Source of the DNA: Aquibium sp. ELW1220
Lineage (GTDB): Bacteria > Pseudomonadota > Alphaproteobacteria > Rhizobiales > Rhizobiaceae
DNA length: 64,000 bases
NCBI RefSeq assembly: GCF_030398385.1
Contig: NZ_JAOAOQ010000024.1
Span: 23,614-87,613 of the forward strand
Reading direction: 5' to 3'
Below the pieces are notes generated by a model. It made no database searches, was not told where the DNA came from, and worked only from the letters and a program-made list of their open reading frames with translations. Shown in pieces: positions 15,923 through 25,448 of this stretch. The number at the start of each line of letters is the position of its first letter. Position 1 is the stretch's first letter. The translations under genes and the position numbers were made by a program.

Positions 15923-18900
15923 ATGACATCGATCGTTTCGTCTTTCTCCGTGGCACAGATCCGGTCGATGTCGACCTCCACGATCGCCTCGCTGACGACC
16001 GAGGACATTGCGGAACTCAGCACGGCCCAGGTCGGCGCGCTGAGCGCGCAGCAGGTCGGGGCTCTCGAGGTCGAGGACTTCGAGGCGCTCAGCGAAGACC
16101 AGCTCAAGTCGATCGCGGCCGGATCCGTGAAGGGCCTGACGGTCGACCAGCTGGCGGTGCTCGACGAGACGAAGATCCAGGCGCTGGGCAAGACGCAGGT
16201 GGCGGCGCTCAGCAGCAGCCAGATCGGCGCCCTGACGACGGACCAGATCGAGGCGCTCGACGCCGAGCAGATCGCGGCCCTCAACGCCACCCAGATCGGT
16301 GCGCTCGGCGCCGACGACATCGCAGGATTCACCACCGACGAGATCGCGGCGATCAACGCCAAGGCCATCTCCGGCCTGTCCAACGACGCCGTGGCGGCGC
16401 TTTCGGAAGACCAGCTCGGGGCGCTGACGACCGGCCAGATCGCCGGAATGAAGCCGAGCCAGATCGGCGCGATGACGACGGACCAGATCGGAGCCCTGAC
16501 GACCGACCAGGTGGGCGCACTGACGGCGACCCAGGTCGCGGCGATGACCAACGACCAGATCGGCGCCCTGACCACGGACCAGGTCGGCGCGCTGAGCGCG
16601 AAGGCGGTCGCGGGTCTCAAGGCGACGCAGGTCGCGGCGCTGAGCACCGACCAGGTCGGCGCCCTGACCACGGCACAGATCAAGTCGCTGAACGACAAGC
16701 AGCTCGGCGCGCTCGGCGCCGACGACATCGCCGAACTCTCCACCGACGCGATCGCGGCGATCAGCACCAAGGCGATTTCCGGTCTGTCGACCGATGCGGT
16801 CGCCGCGCTGTCGGAAGATCAGATCGGGGCGCTGAGCAACGGCCAGGTCGCCGCACTGAGCGCCAAGCAGGTGGCGGCGCTGACCACGGACCAGGTCGGC
16901 TACCTCTCGACCGGCCAGGTTGGCGCGCTCACGGCTGCCCAGGCTGGCGCACTGACGACGGATCAGGTGGGCGCGCTGACGACCGACCAGACGGCCGCGC
17001 TGAGCGCGAAGGCCGTGACCGGCCTGAAGGCGACCCAGGTCGAGGCGCTGAGCACCGACCAGGTCGGCGCGCTGACGACGACCCAGATCAAGGCGCTGAG
17101 TGCCGCGCAGCTCGGCGCGCTGGGCGCGGACGATGTTGCGGAACTGTCGACCGACGCCATCGGCTCGATCAATACCAAGGCGATCTCCGGTCTGACGACG
17201 GACGCGGTCGCGGCGCTGACCGAAGACCAGATCGGCGCTCTGACGAACGCCCAGGTCTCGTCGCTGGGCACCAAGCAGGTGGCGGCGCTGACCACCGACC
17301 AGATCGGCTACCTCTCCACCGACCAGGTGGGTGCCCTGACGGCCGCGCAGACCGGCGCCCTGACGACGGACCAGGTGGGCGCACTGTCGACCGACCAGGT
17401 CGCGGCGCTGAGCGCCAAGGCGGTGACGGGCCTGACCTCGACGCAGGTTGGCGCGCTGTCGACCGATCAGGTGGGCGCGCTGACGACCAGCCAGATTTCC
17501 GCGCTGAACGACAAGCAGCTCGGCGCGCTGGGTGCCGACGACATCGCGGAACTGTCGACCGACGCGATCGGTGCGATCAGCGCCAAGTCGATCGGTGGCC
17601 TGTCCACCGATGCTGTGGCGGCACTCACCGAAGATCAGGTCGGTGCGCTGACGACCGGCCAGATTTCCAGCCTGAAAGGGACCCAGGTGGCCGCGCTGAC
17701 CACCGACCAGATCGGCTACCTCTCGACCGACCAGGTGGGCGCGCTGACGTCGGCGCAGGTCGGCGCTCTCACGACCGACCAGATCGGCGCGCTTTCGACC
17801 GACCAGGTGGCGGCGCTGAGCGCCAAGGCGGTGACGGGCCTGACGGCGACGCAGGTGGGCGCGCTGTCAACCGACCAGGTGGGCGCGCTGACGACCAGCC
17901 AGATTTCCGCGCTGAACGACAAGCAATTGGGCGCACTCGGCGCTGACGACATTGCGGAACTCTCGACCGACGCGATCGGCGCCATCGGCGCCAAGTCGAT
18001 CGGCGGCCTGTCGACCGATGCGGTGGCGGCACTGACGGAAGACCAGGTGGGGGCCCTGACGAAGGGCCAGATCGCGGGCATGAAGACGACCCAGGTGGCG
18101 GCTCTGACGACCGACCAGATCGGCTATCTGTCGACCGACCAGGTGGGTGCGCTGACGGCGGCGCAGGCCGGCGCGCTGACCACCGACCAGATCGGCGCTC
18201 TGACGACGGACCAGGTGGGTGCGCTGAGCACGAAGGCCGTGACCGGCCTGACGACGACCCAGGTCGGTGCGCTCTCCACCGACCAGGTGGGTGCGCTGAC
18301 GACCGGTCAGATCGCGGCGCTGAACGACAAGCAGCTCGGCGCGCTGGGCGCCGACGACATCGCGGAACTGTCGACCGACGCCATCGGCGCGATCAGCGCC
18401 AAGTCGATCGGCGGGTTGTCGACCGATGCCGTCGCTGCCTTGACGACAGACCAGCTGGGGGCGCTGACGACCGGCCAGGTCTCGGCTCTCAAGGGGACAC
18501 AGGTCGCGGCGCTGACGACGGACCAGATCGGTGATCTGACGACCGACCAGATCGGGGCCTTGACCGCGGAACAGGTGGGTGCGCTGACGACGGACCAGAT
18601 CGGGGCGCTGACGACCGACCAGGTGGGGGCATTGAGCGACAAGGCCGTGACGGGGCTCACGGCCGCCCAGATCGGCGCCATGAGCACGGACCAGCTCGAG
18701 GCGCTCGATACGGGCCAGACGGGCGCCCTGAGCGCATCGCAGCTCGGCGCGCTGGGCGCCGACGACATTGCGGAATTCTCGACCGACGAGATCGCGGCGA
18801 TCAGCACCAAGGCGATTTCCGGTCTTTCGACCGAGGCGGTCGCGGCCCTCTCCGAAGATCAGGTCGGGGCATTGACGACCGGCCAGGTTTCGGCGCTGAG

Positions 18901-21900
18901 CACCAAGCAGGTCGCGGCGCTGACGACCGACCAGATCGGCTACCTCTCCACCGACCAGGTGGGTGCGCTGACGGCGGCGCAGGTGGGCGCGCTGACCACG
19001 GACCAGATCGGTGCGCTGTCGACCGACCAGATCGCGGCGATCAGCACCAAGGCGGCGACCGGGCTGACGGCCGGCCAGGTGGGCGCGCTGTCGACCGACC
19101 AGGTGGGCGCGCTGACGACCGGGCAGGTCGCGGTGCTGAATGACAAGCAGCTCGGCGCGCTCGGCGCCGACGACATCGCGGAACTCTCGACCGACGCGGT
19201 GACGGCGATCAGCACCAAGGCGATTTCCGGCCTGTCGACGGATGCGGTCGCGGCGCTGTCGGAGGACCAGATCGGCGCCCTGACGAACGGCCAGGTCGCC
19301 GCGCTTTCCAGCAAGCAGGTCGCGGCGCTTACGACGGACCAGATCGGCTACCTGTCGACGGACCAGGTCGGCGCCATGACGTCGACGCAGGTGGCTGCGC
19401 TGACGACGGACCAGGTGGGTGCGCTGACGACGGACCAGGTCGGCGCATTGAGCGCCAAGGCCGTCGCCGGCCTCACCGCGACGCAGGTGGGGGCGCTCAC
19501 GACCGACCAGGTGGGTGCGCTGACGACGGGCCAGATCGCGGCGCTGAATGACAAGCAGCTCGGCGGGCTCGGCGCCGACGACGTCGCCGAGCTTTCGACC
19601 GACGCGATCACGGCGATCAGCGCGAAGGCGATCGGCGGGCTGTCGACCGATGCGGTGGCGGCGCTGACGGAAGACCAGGTGGGGGCCCTGACCACGGGCC
19701 AGATCGCCGGCATGAAGACGACCCAGGTGGCCGCCCTGACCACCGACCAGATCGGCTATCTCTCCACGGACCAGGTGGGTGCGCTGACGGCGGCGCAGAC
19801 GGGCGCGCTGACGACGGACCAGATCGGCGCGCTGACCACGGACCAGGTGGCCGCACTGAGCGCCAAGGCGGTGACGGGCCTGACGGCGACGCAGGTGGGT
19901 GCGCTTTCGACCGACCAGGTCGGTGCGTTGACGACCGGCCAGATCGCGGCTCTCAATGACAAGCAGCTGGGCGCGCTCGGTGCCGACGATGTCGCCGAAC
20001 TGTCCACCGATGCGATCACGGCGATCAGCACCAAGTCCATATCCGGCCTGTCGACCGATGCGGTTGCGGCGCTGACGGAGGACCAGGTCGGCGCGCTGTC
20101 GACCGGCCAGGTCGCGGCCCTGAAGGGGACGCAGGTGGCCGCGATGACGACCGACCAGATCGGCTACCTCTCGACCGATCAGGTCGGCGCCATGACGGCG
20201 GAGCAGGTCGGCTCCCTGACGGCCGACCAGATCGGGGCGCTGACGACCGACCAGGTTGCGGCGCTGAGCACCAAGGCCATCACGGGCATGACGGCGACGC
20301 AGGTCGGCGCCTTGACCACCGATCAGGTGGGTGCGCTGACGACGGGTCAGGTCGCGGCGCTCAATGACAAGCAGCTCGGCGCGCTCGGCGCCGACGACAT
20401 CGCCGAGCTTTCGACCGACGCGATTTCGGCGATCGGCGCCAAGTCGATCGGCGGCCTGTCGACCGATGCGGTCGCGGCGCTGTCGGAAGACCAGGTCGGC
20501 GCGCTGTCGACCGGACAGGTCTCGTCCCTGACCGCCAAGCAGGTGGCCGCGCTGACGACGGACCAGATCGGCTATCTCTCCACCGACCAGGTCGGCGCGC
20601 TGACGGCCGCGCAGGCCACGTCGCTGACGACGGACCAGATCGGCGCACTGACCACCGACCAGGTGGGCGCGCTGAGCGTGAAGGCCGTCACCGGCCTGAC
20701 CTCGACCCAGGTCGGCGCGCTGTCGACCGACCAGGTGGGTGCGCTGACGACGGGGCAGATCGCGGCGCTGAATGACAAGCAGCTCGGCGCGCTCGGCGCC
20801 GACGACATCGCCGAACTCTCGACCGACGCGATCACGGCGATCAGCGCCAAGTCGATCGGAGGCCTGTCGACCGATGCGGTGGCTGCGCTCTCCGAAGACC
20901 AGGTGGGCGCCCTGACGACCGGCCAGGTCGCCGGCATGAAGCCGAGCCAGGTGGCGGCGCTGACGACGGACCAGATCGGCTACCTGTCGACCGACCAGGT
21001 CGGCGCGCTGACGGCGGCGCAGGTGACGTCGCTGACGACGGACCAGGTCGGCGCACTGACCACAGACCAGGTGGGCGCGCTGAGCGTCAAGGCCGTCGCC
21101 GGCCTGACCTCGACCCAGGTGGGCGCGCTGTCGACCGACCAGGTCGGCGCGCTGACGACCGGCCAGATCGCGGCGCTGAACGACAAGCAGCTTGGCGCGC
21201 TGGGCGCTGACGACATTGCGGAACTCTCGACCGATGCGATCGGCGCGATCAGCGCCAAGTCGATCGGCGGGCTCACGGCCGATGCGGTCGCGGCACTGTC
21301 TGAGGACCAGGTGGGCGCCCTGACGACCGGCCAGGTCGCGGGCATGAAGACGAGCCAGGTGGCGGCGCTGACGACCGACCAGATCGGCTACCTGTCGACC
21401 GACCAGGTCGGCGCGCTCACGTCTGCGCAGGTCGCCGGCATGACGACGGATCAGATCGGCGCGCTGACGACCGACCAGGTGGCGGCGCTGAGCGCCAAGG
21501 CGGTGACGGGCCTGACGGCGACGCAGATCGGCGCCATGAGCACCGACCAGGTCGCGGCGCTGGACACCGCCCAGTCTGGCGCCCTGAGCGCGACGCAGCT
21601 CGGCGCGCTGGGCGCCGATGACATCGCCGAGTTCTCGACCGACGAGATCGCCGGCATGAGCACCAAGGCCATTTCCGGTCTCTCGAACGACGCGATCGCG
21701 GCGCTTTCCACGGACCAGATCGGGGCGCTGACGAACGGCCAGATGGCGGCGCTCAAGCCGAGCCAGGTGGCTGCGTTCACGACCGACCAGATCGGCGACC
21801 TGTCGACCGGCCAGGTCGGTGCGCTGACGGCGGCGCAGGTGGGGGCTTTGACGACCGACCAGGTCGGCGCGCTGACCACCGATCAGGTCACGGCCCTGAG

Positions 21901-23842
21901 CGCCAAGGCGGTGACGGGTCTTACGGCGACGCAGATCGGCGCGATGAGCACCGACCAGGTGGAAGCGCTGTCCACGACCCAGGTCTCGGCGCTGAGCGCG
22001 ACACAGATCGCTGCCATCGGAGCCGACGACATCGCCGAGTTCACGACCGACGACATCGCTGCGACCAGCACCAAGGCAATTTCCGGATTGTCGACCGATG
22101 CGGTGGCCGCGCTTTCGACGGATCAGATCGGCGCGCTGACGAACGGCCAGATCGCGGCGCTCAAGGGCACGCAGGTGGCGGCGTTCACGACCGACCAGAT
22201 CGGCGACCTTTCGACCGGCCAGATCGGCGCCCTGACGGCCGAGCAGGCAGGCTCCCTGACCACGGACCAGATCGGTGCGCTGACCACCGACCAGGTGGCT
22301 GCGCTGAGCGCCAAGGCGATCACCGGCCTCAAGCCGGCCCAGATCGAGGCGCTGAGCACCGACCAGGCAGGCGCGCTGACGACGACCCAGATCGGGGCCA
22401 TGAGTGCCACCCAGCTCGGTGCACTCGGCGCCGACGACGTCGCCGAGTTCTCGACCGACGCGATCGGCGCGATCAACGCCAAGTCGATCTCGGGCCTGTC
22501 GACCGACGTGGTCGCGGCGCTCACGACCGATCAGCTCGGCGCACTTTCGACCGGCCAGGTCGCCGCCATGAAGGCGAGCCAGGTGGCTGCTCTGACCACC
22601 GACCAGATCGGCGACCTGTCCACTGACCAGGTCGGCGCGCTGACGGCGACGCAGGTGGCGGCCATGACCACGGACCAGGTCGGCGCTCTGACGACCGACC
22701 AGGTGGGCGCGCTCAGCGCCAAGGCGGTCGTCGGCCTGACCGCGGCGCAGGTGGGCGCCATGAGCACCGACCAGGTGGGGGCACTGACGACGGGCCAGAT
22801 CGGGGCGATGAGTGCGACGCAGCTCGGTGCGCTCGGCGCCGACGACATCGCGGAGTTCTCGACCGACGGGATCGGCGCGATCAGCGCCAAGTCGATCGCC
22901 GGTCTCTCCACCGACGCCGTGGCGGCGCTTTCGACCGACCAGATCGGTGCGCTGACGACGACGCAGGTCGCGGCGATGAGCGCCGGCCAGGTGGCCGCGC
23001 TGACGACCGACCAGGTGGGCGATCTCTCCACCGGGCAGGTGGGGGCGCTCGGAGCGACGCAGGTCGCGGCCATGACGACGGACCAGATCGGGGCGCTGAC
23101 GACCGACCAGGTCGGTGCGCTGACGACGAAAGCGGCCGCCGGGCTCACGGCCACCCAGGTCGGCGCGCTGTCGACGGATCAGGTCGGGGCTCTGACGACG
23201 GGTCAGGTGGCGGTGCTCAGCGCGACGCAACTCGGCGCGCTCGGCGCCGACGACATCGCGGAACTCTCCACGGATGCCATCTCGGCGATCAACGCCAAGG
23301 CGATCCCCGGCCTCTCGACCGACGCTGTCGCCGCGCTCACCACCGACCAGATCGGTGCCCTGTCGACGGCACAGGTTGGCGCCATGACCGCCAATCAGGT
23401 GGCGGCGCTGACGACGGACCAGGTCGGAGACCTGTCGACCGACCAGGTGGGCGCGCTGACGTCGACGCAGGTCGCCGGCATGACGACCGACCAGATCGGT
23501 GCGCTGACGACCGACCAGGTGACGGCGCTGAGCGCCGATGCGGTGTCCGGCCTGACGGCGGCCCAGGTCGAGGCGATGACGGCCGAACAGATCGGCGCCT
23601 TCTCCGAAACCCAGACCGCGGCGCTCAGCGGCAGCCAGATCGAAGCCATGGCGACCGAGGATCTGGCCGAATTCTCGACCGGCGACATCGCGGCGATCAG
23701 CACTGCCGGCATCACCGGCCTGTCGGCGGACGACATCGGCGATCTGAGCACGGACCAGGTGCAGGCGCTGACGTCGGCGCAGATCCAGTCGATGAACTCG
23801 AGCCAGGTCGCAGCCGTCCTGGCCGCCTACCAGGCGATCTGA
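15923..23842 (+). CDS. giant octapeptide-repeat protein of unknown function
   Basis: A 2,639-residue protein I do not recognise as a named family. After six N-terminal residues it is an unbroken run of about 329 octads with consensus A-L-[ST]-T-D-Q-[IV]-G: Leu at position 2, Ile/Val at 7, Ser/Thr at 3 and Gln at 6. There is no signal peptide, linker, enzyme domain or transmembrane segment. Composition is extreme: I see no Cys, Trp or His, and only one Arg (Arg14); Asp far exceeds Lys, so it is acidic. Ser/Thr-x-x-Gln reads as a helix N-cap box, and Gly at position 8 as a breaker, so a solenoid of very short helices is my structural guess. The 5/3 spacing of hydrophobics does not fit a coiled coil. 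No type I secretion genes lie nearby. A surface, matrix or structural role is speculation. Confidence 0.85.
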   Translation: MTSIVSSFSVAQIRSMSTSTIASLTTEDIAELSTAQVGALSAQQVGALEVEDFEALSEDQLKSIAAGSVKGLTVDQLAVLDETKIQALGKTQVAALSSSQIGALTTDQIEALDAEQIAALNATQIGALGADDIAGFTTDEIAAINAKAISGLSNDAVAALSEDQLGALTTGQIAGMKPSQIGAMTTDQIGALTTDQVGALTATQVAAMTNDQIGALTTDQVGALSAKAVAGLKATQVAALSTDQVGALTTAQIKSLNDKQLGALGADDIAELSTDAIAAISTKAISGLSTDAVAALSEDQIGALSNGQVAALSAKQVAALTTDQVGYLSTGQVGALTAAQAGALTTDQVGALTTDQTAALSAKAVTGLKATQVEALSTDQVGALTTTQIKALSAAQLGALGADDVAELSTDAIGSINTKAISGLTTDAVAALTEDQIGALTNAQVSSLGTKQVAALTTDQIGYLSTDQVGALTAAQTGALTTDQVGALSTDQVAALSAKAVTGLTSTQVGALSTDQVGALTTSQISALNDKQLGALGADDIAELSTDAIGAISAKSIGGLSTDAVAALTEDQVGALTTGQISSLKGTQVAALTTDQIGYLSTDQVGALTSAQVGALTTDQIGALSTDQVAALSAKAVTGLTATQVGALSTDQVGALTTSQISALNDKQLGALGADDIAELSTDAIGAIGAKSIGGLSTDAVAALTEDQVGALTKGQIAGMKTTQVAALTTDQIGYLSTDQVGALTAAQAGALTTDQIGALTTDQVGALSTKAVTGLTTTQVGALSTDQVGALTTGQIAALNDKQLGALGADDIAELSTDAIGAISAKSIGGLSTDAVAALTTDQLGALTTGQVSALKGTQVAALTTDQIGDLTTDQIGALTAEQVGALTTDQIGALTTDQVGALSDKAVTGLTAAQIGAMSTDQLEALDTGQTGALSASQLGALGADDIAEFSTDEIAAISTKAISGLSTEAVAALSEDQVGALTTGQVSALSTKQVAALTTDQIGYLSTDQVGALTAAQVGALTTDQIGALSTDQIAAISTKAATGLTAGQVGALSTDQVGALTTGQVAVLNDKQLGALGADDIAELSTDAVTAISTKAISGLSTDAVAALSEDQIGALTNGQVAALSSKQVAALTTDQIGYLSTDQVGAMTSTQVAALTTDQVGALTTDQVGALSAKAVAGLTATQVGALTTDQVGALTTGQIAALNDKQLGGLGADDVAELSTDAITAISAKAIGGLSTDAVAALTEDQVGALTTGQIAGMKTTQVAALTTDQIGYLSTDQVGALTAAQTGALTTDQIGALTTDQVAALSAKAVTGLTATQVGALSTDQVGALTTGQIAALNDKQLGALGADDVAELSTDAITAISTKSISGLSTDAVAALTEDQVGALSTGQVAALKGTQVAAMTTDQIGYLSTDQVGAMTAEQVGSLTADQIGALTTDQVAALSTKAITGMTATQVGALTTDQVGALTTGQVAALNDKQLGALGADDIAELSTDAISAIGAKSIGGLSTDAVAALSEDQVGALSTGQVSSLTAKQVAALTTDQIGYLSTDQVGALTAAQATSLTTDQIGALTTDQVGALSVKAVTGLTSTQVGALSTDQVGALTTGQIAALNDKQLGALGADDIAELSTDAITAISAKSIGGLSTDAVAALSEDQVGALTTGQVAGMKPSQVAALTTDQIGYLSTDQVGALTAAQVTSLTTDQVGALTTDQVGALSVKAVAGLTSTQVGALSTDQVGALTTGQIAALNDKQLGALGADDIAELSTDAIGAISAKSIGGLTADAVAALSEDQVGALTTGQVAGMKTSQVAALTTDQIGYLSTDQVGALTSAQVAGMTTDQIGALTTDQVAALSAKAVTGLTATQIGAMSTDQVAALDTAQSGALSATQLGALGADDIAEFSTDEIAGMSTKAISGLSNDAIAALSTDQIGALTNGQMAALKPSQVAAFTTDQIGDLSTGQVGALTAAQVGALTTDQVGALTTDQVTALSAKAVTGLTATQIGAMSTDQVEALSTTQVSALSATQIAAIGADDIAEFTTDDIAATSTKAISGLSTDAVAALSTDQIGALTNGQIAALKGTQVAAFTTDQIGDLSTGQIGALTAEQAGSLTTDQIGALTTDQVAALSAKAITGLKPAQIEALSTDQAGALTTTQIGAMSATQLGALGADDVAEFSTDAIGAINAKSISGLSTDVVAALTTDQLGALSTGQVAAMKASQVAALTTDQIGDLSTDQVGALTATQVAAMTTDQVGALTTDQVGALSAKAVVGLTAAQVGAMSTDQVGALTTGQIGAMSATQLGALGADDIAEFSTDGIGAISAKSIAGLSTDAVAALSTDQIGALTTTQVAAMSAGQVAALTTDQVGDLSTGQVGALGATQVAAMTTDQIGALTTDQVGALTTKAAAGLTATQVGALSTDQVGALTTGQVAVLSATQLGALGADDIAELSTDAISAINAKAIPGLSTDAVAALTTDQIGALSTAQVGAMTANQVAALTTDQVGDLSTDQVGALTSTQVAGMTTDQIGALTTDQVTALSADAVSGLTAAQVEAMTAEQIGAFSETQTAALSGSQIEAMATEDLAEFSTGDIAAISTAGITGLSADDIGDLSTDQVQALTSAQIQSMNSSQVAAVLAAYQAI
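15941..23839 (+). repeat. 24-bp octad array with 408-bp higher-order period
   Basis: In-frame tandem array inside the giant gene. The basic unit is 24 bp (eight codons); 17 units form a 408-bp super-repeat. Landmark octads recur at fixed places: ALSAKAVT, ALNDKQLG, ALGADDIA, GLSTDAVA and YLSTDQVG. The GADD octad begins at 16301 in the first copy and at 23237 in the eighteenth, exactly 17 x 408 bases apart. A diverged nineteenth (AMATEDLA) starts at 23645, again exactly in phase. Copies differ by many synonymous as well as amino-acid changes, so they are not recent identical duplications. Confidence 0.95.
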
Positions 23843-23860
23843 CCAGACTGACCCGCGCTG

Positions 23861-23878
23861 CGGCTCCGACCGGAGCCG
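23861..23878 (+). terminator. possible terminator after the giant gene
   Basis: CGGCTCC-GACC-GGAGCCG, a perfect 7-bp stem 18 bases after the stop codon. No U-tract follows, so factor-independent termination is doubtful. The rest of the 280-bp gap to uxuA shows nothing recognisable. Confidence 0.4.
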
Positions 23879-24122
23879 TGGCGGGACGGTAGGGCGGATG
23901 TCCTCCGGCCGGCCGCCTGCCTGGCCGCGTCGCCTGACGCCGGCCTGCATCCCGGCACGGCCTTCAAACATCCCTTTCTCCCGATGGCTTGGTCCGCGCG
24001 GGGAGGCGCATGTCCGGCGGGTGCGGGGGCCCCTTTTTCCGATGTCGCGGCTCGCCGCGTTCTGATATCGCCACGCCACGCGGCTTTCGGATAGAAGAAG
24101 GGCCCGGCGAGAGGAGAACCGC

Positions 24123-25340
24123 ATGAGACAGACCTGGCGATGGTTCGGACCGAAGGACCTCGTTTCGATCGACGACATGCTCCAGGCCGGGGTCCAGGGT
24201 GTGGTGACCGCGCTTCATCACGTGCCGACCGGCGACGTGTGGTCACCGGACGAGATCGCCAGGCGGCAGCGCGAACTGGCGGTGATGAAGGACGGAGAGC
24301 CCTCGGGGCTGCGCTGGGAAGTGGTTGAAAGCCTGCCTGTCTCCGAAGACATCAAGAAGCAGAAGGGCGCCTGGCGCGAGCACGTCGCCAATTACAAGAT
24401 CAGCCTGAAGCACCTGGCGGACGCCGGCATCGAGGTGATCTGCTACAATTTCATGCCGGTGCTGGACTGGACCCGCACGTCGCTGGCCTGGCGCGTGCCG
24501 ACCGGCGCGACCTGCATGCGCTTCGACTATGCCGATTTCGCCGCCTTCGACATCCACATCCTGGCCCGCCGCAACGCTGCCGCCGACTATCCCGAGGAGA
24601 TCGTCGACGCCGCACGGGCGCGCCATGCTGACATGAGCGAGGCCGACCGCGACGCGCTCGCCCGCAACGTCGTGTTCGGCCTGCCCGGTGCGGCCGAGCA
24701 TTTCACGCTCGACGACGTGCGGCGGCACCTCGACGAGTACGGCTCGATACCGGCGGAGCGGCTGCGAAGCCATTTCATCGACTTCCTGACCGAGGTCGCG
24801 CCCGTGGCCGAGGATCTCGGCCTCAGGCTGTGCTGCCACCCGGACGATCCGCCGTTCGACCTGCTCGGGCTGCCGCGCGTCATGTCGACGGAGGCGGACT
24901 ACGAGGCCATCATGGCGGCGGTGGACACGCCGGCCAACGGCATCACGCTGTGCAGCGGCTCGCTCGGCGCGCGGCCCGACAACGACCTGCCGGGCATGAT
25001 GGAGCGGCTGGGCGAGCGGGTGCATTTCCTGCATCTTCGCAACGTCAAGCGCGAAACCGCCGACATCAGGGGATCCTTCTACGAGGCCGAGCACCTGGGG
25101 GGCGACACCGACATGGTGGCGCTGCTGGCGGCTGCGCTGCGCGAGGAAAAGCGCCGCAAGGCCGCCGGGCGAGCCGACTGGTCGATTCCCATGCGGCCCG
25201 ATCACGGCCAGGACATCCTCGACGACCTGAACCGCAGGGCGCAGCCGGGCTATCCCTCGATCGGCCGGCTCAAGGGACTGGCCGAGCTGCGCGGCATCAT
25301 CACCGCCCTGTCCCACCCCCAGGTGGGCGCCATCGGCTGA
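24123..25340 (+). CDS. uxuA: mannonate dehydratase
   Basis: UxuA-type TIM-barrel enzyme of 405 residues converting D-mannonate to 2-keto-3-deoxygluconate in hexuronate breakdown. Family landmarks run the full length: MRQTWRWFGP at the start, TALHHVPTGDVW, CYNFMPVLDWTRT, the metal-site motif CCHPDDPP, LHLRNVKRE, and MRPDHGQ near the end. GAGGAG precedes the ATG. No uxuB, kdgK or uronate transporter is adjacent, so it appears as a stand-alone gene. The upstream TRAP/DapA-like genes could act on related sugar acids but are separated by the giant gene. Confidence 0.95.
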   Translation: MRQTWRWFGPKDLVSIDDMLQAGVQGVVTALHHVPTGDVWSPDEIARRQRELAVMKDGEPSGLRWEVVESLPVSEDIKKQKGAWREHVANYKISLKHLADAGIEVICYNFMPVLDWTRTSLAWRVPTGATCMRFDYADFAAFDIHILARRNAAADYPEEIVDAARARHADMSEADRDALARNVVFGLPGAAEHFTLDDVRRHLDEYGSIPAERLRSHFIDFLTEVAPVAEDLGLRLCCHPDDPPFDLLGLPRVMSTEADYEAIMAAVDTPANGITLCSGSLGARPDNDLPGMMERLGERVHFLHLRNVKRETADIRGSFYEAEHLGGDTDMVALLAAALREEKRRKAAGRADWSIPMRPDHGQDILDDLNRRAQPGYPSIGRLKGLAELRGIITALSHPQVGAIG

Positions 25341-25448
25341 GGCTTCCTTCCGCTGCGGCACCGTCGCGGGAGAGGCCGGCGGCCGCGTCGCGCTTGCAAA
25401 CGGCCGGTACTTAGGAGACAAGCGAGGCACAACAGCGAGCCCCGATCC

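Noticed and set aside
15923..23842. Regular repeats as a possible CRISPR or satellite array
   Set aside because: The 24-bp and 408-bp periods are multiples of three, lie in one open frame and vary at synonymous positions; there are no spacers or cas genes.
17867..24178. A 2,103-codon open frame on the minus strand opposite the giant gene
   Set aside because: It is an artefact of the repeated high-GC octad codons, which lack stops in several frames. Its product is Arg/His-rich low complexity, it starts in non-coding sequence, and the plus frame carries the regular peptide pattern and a ribosome site.
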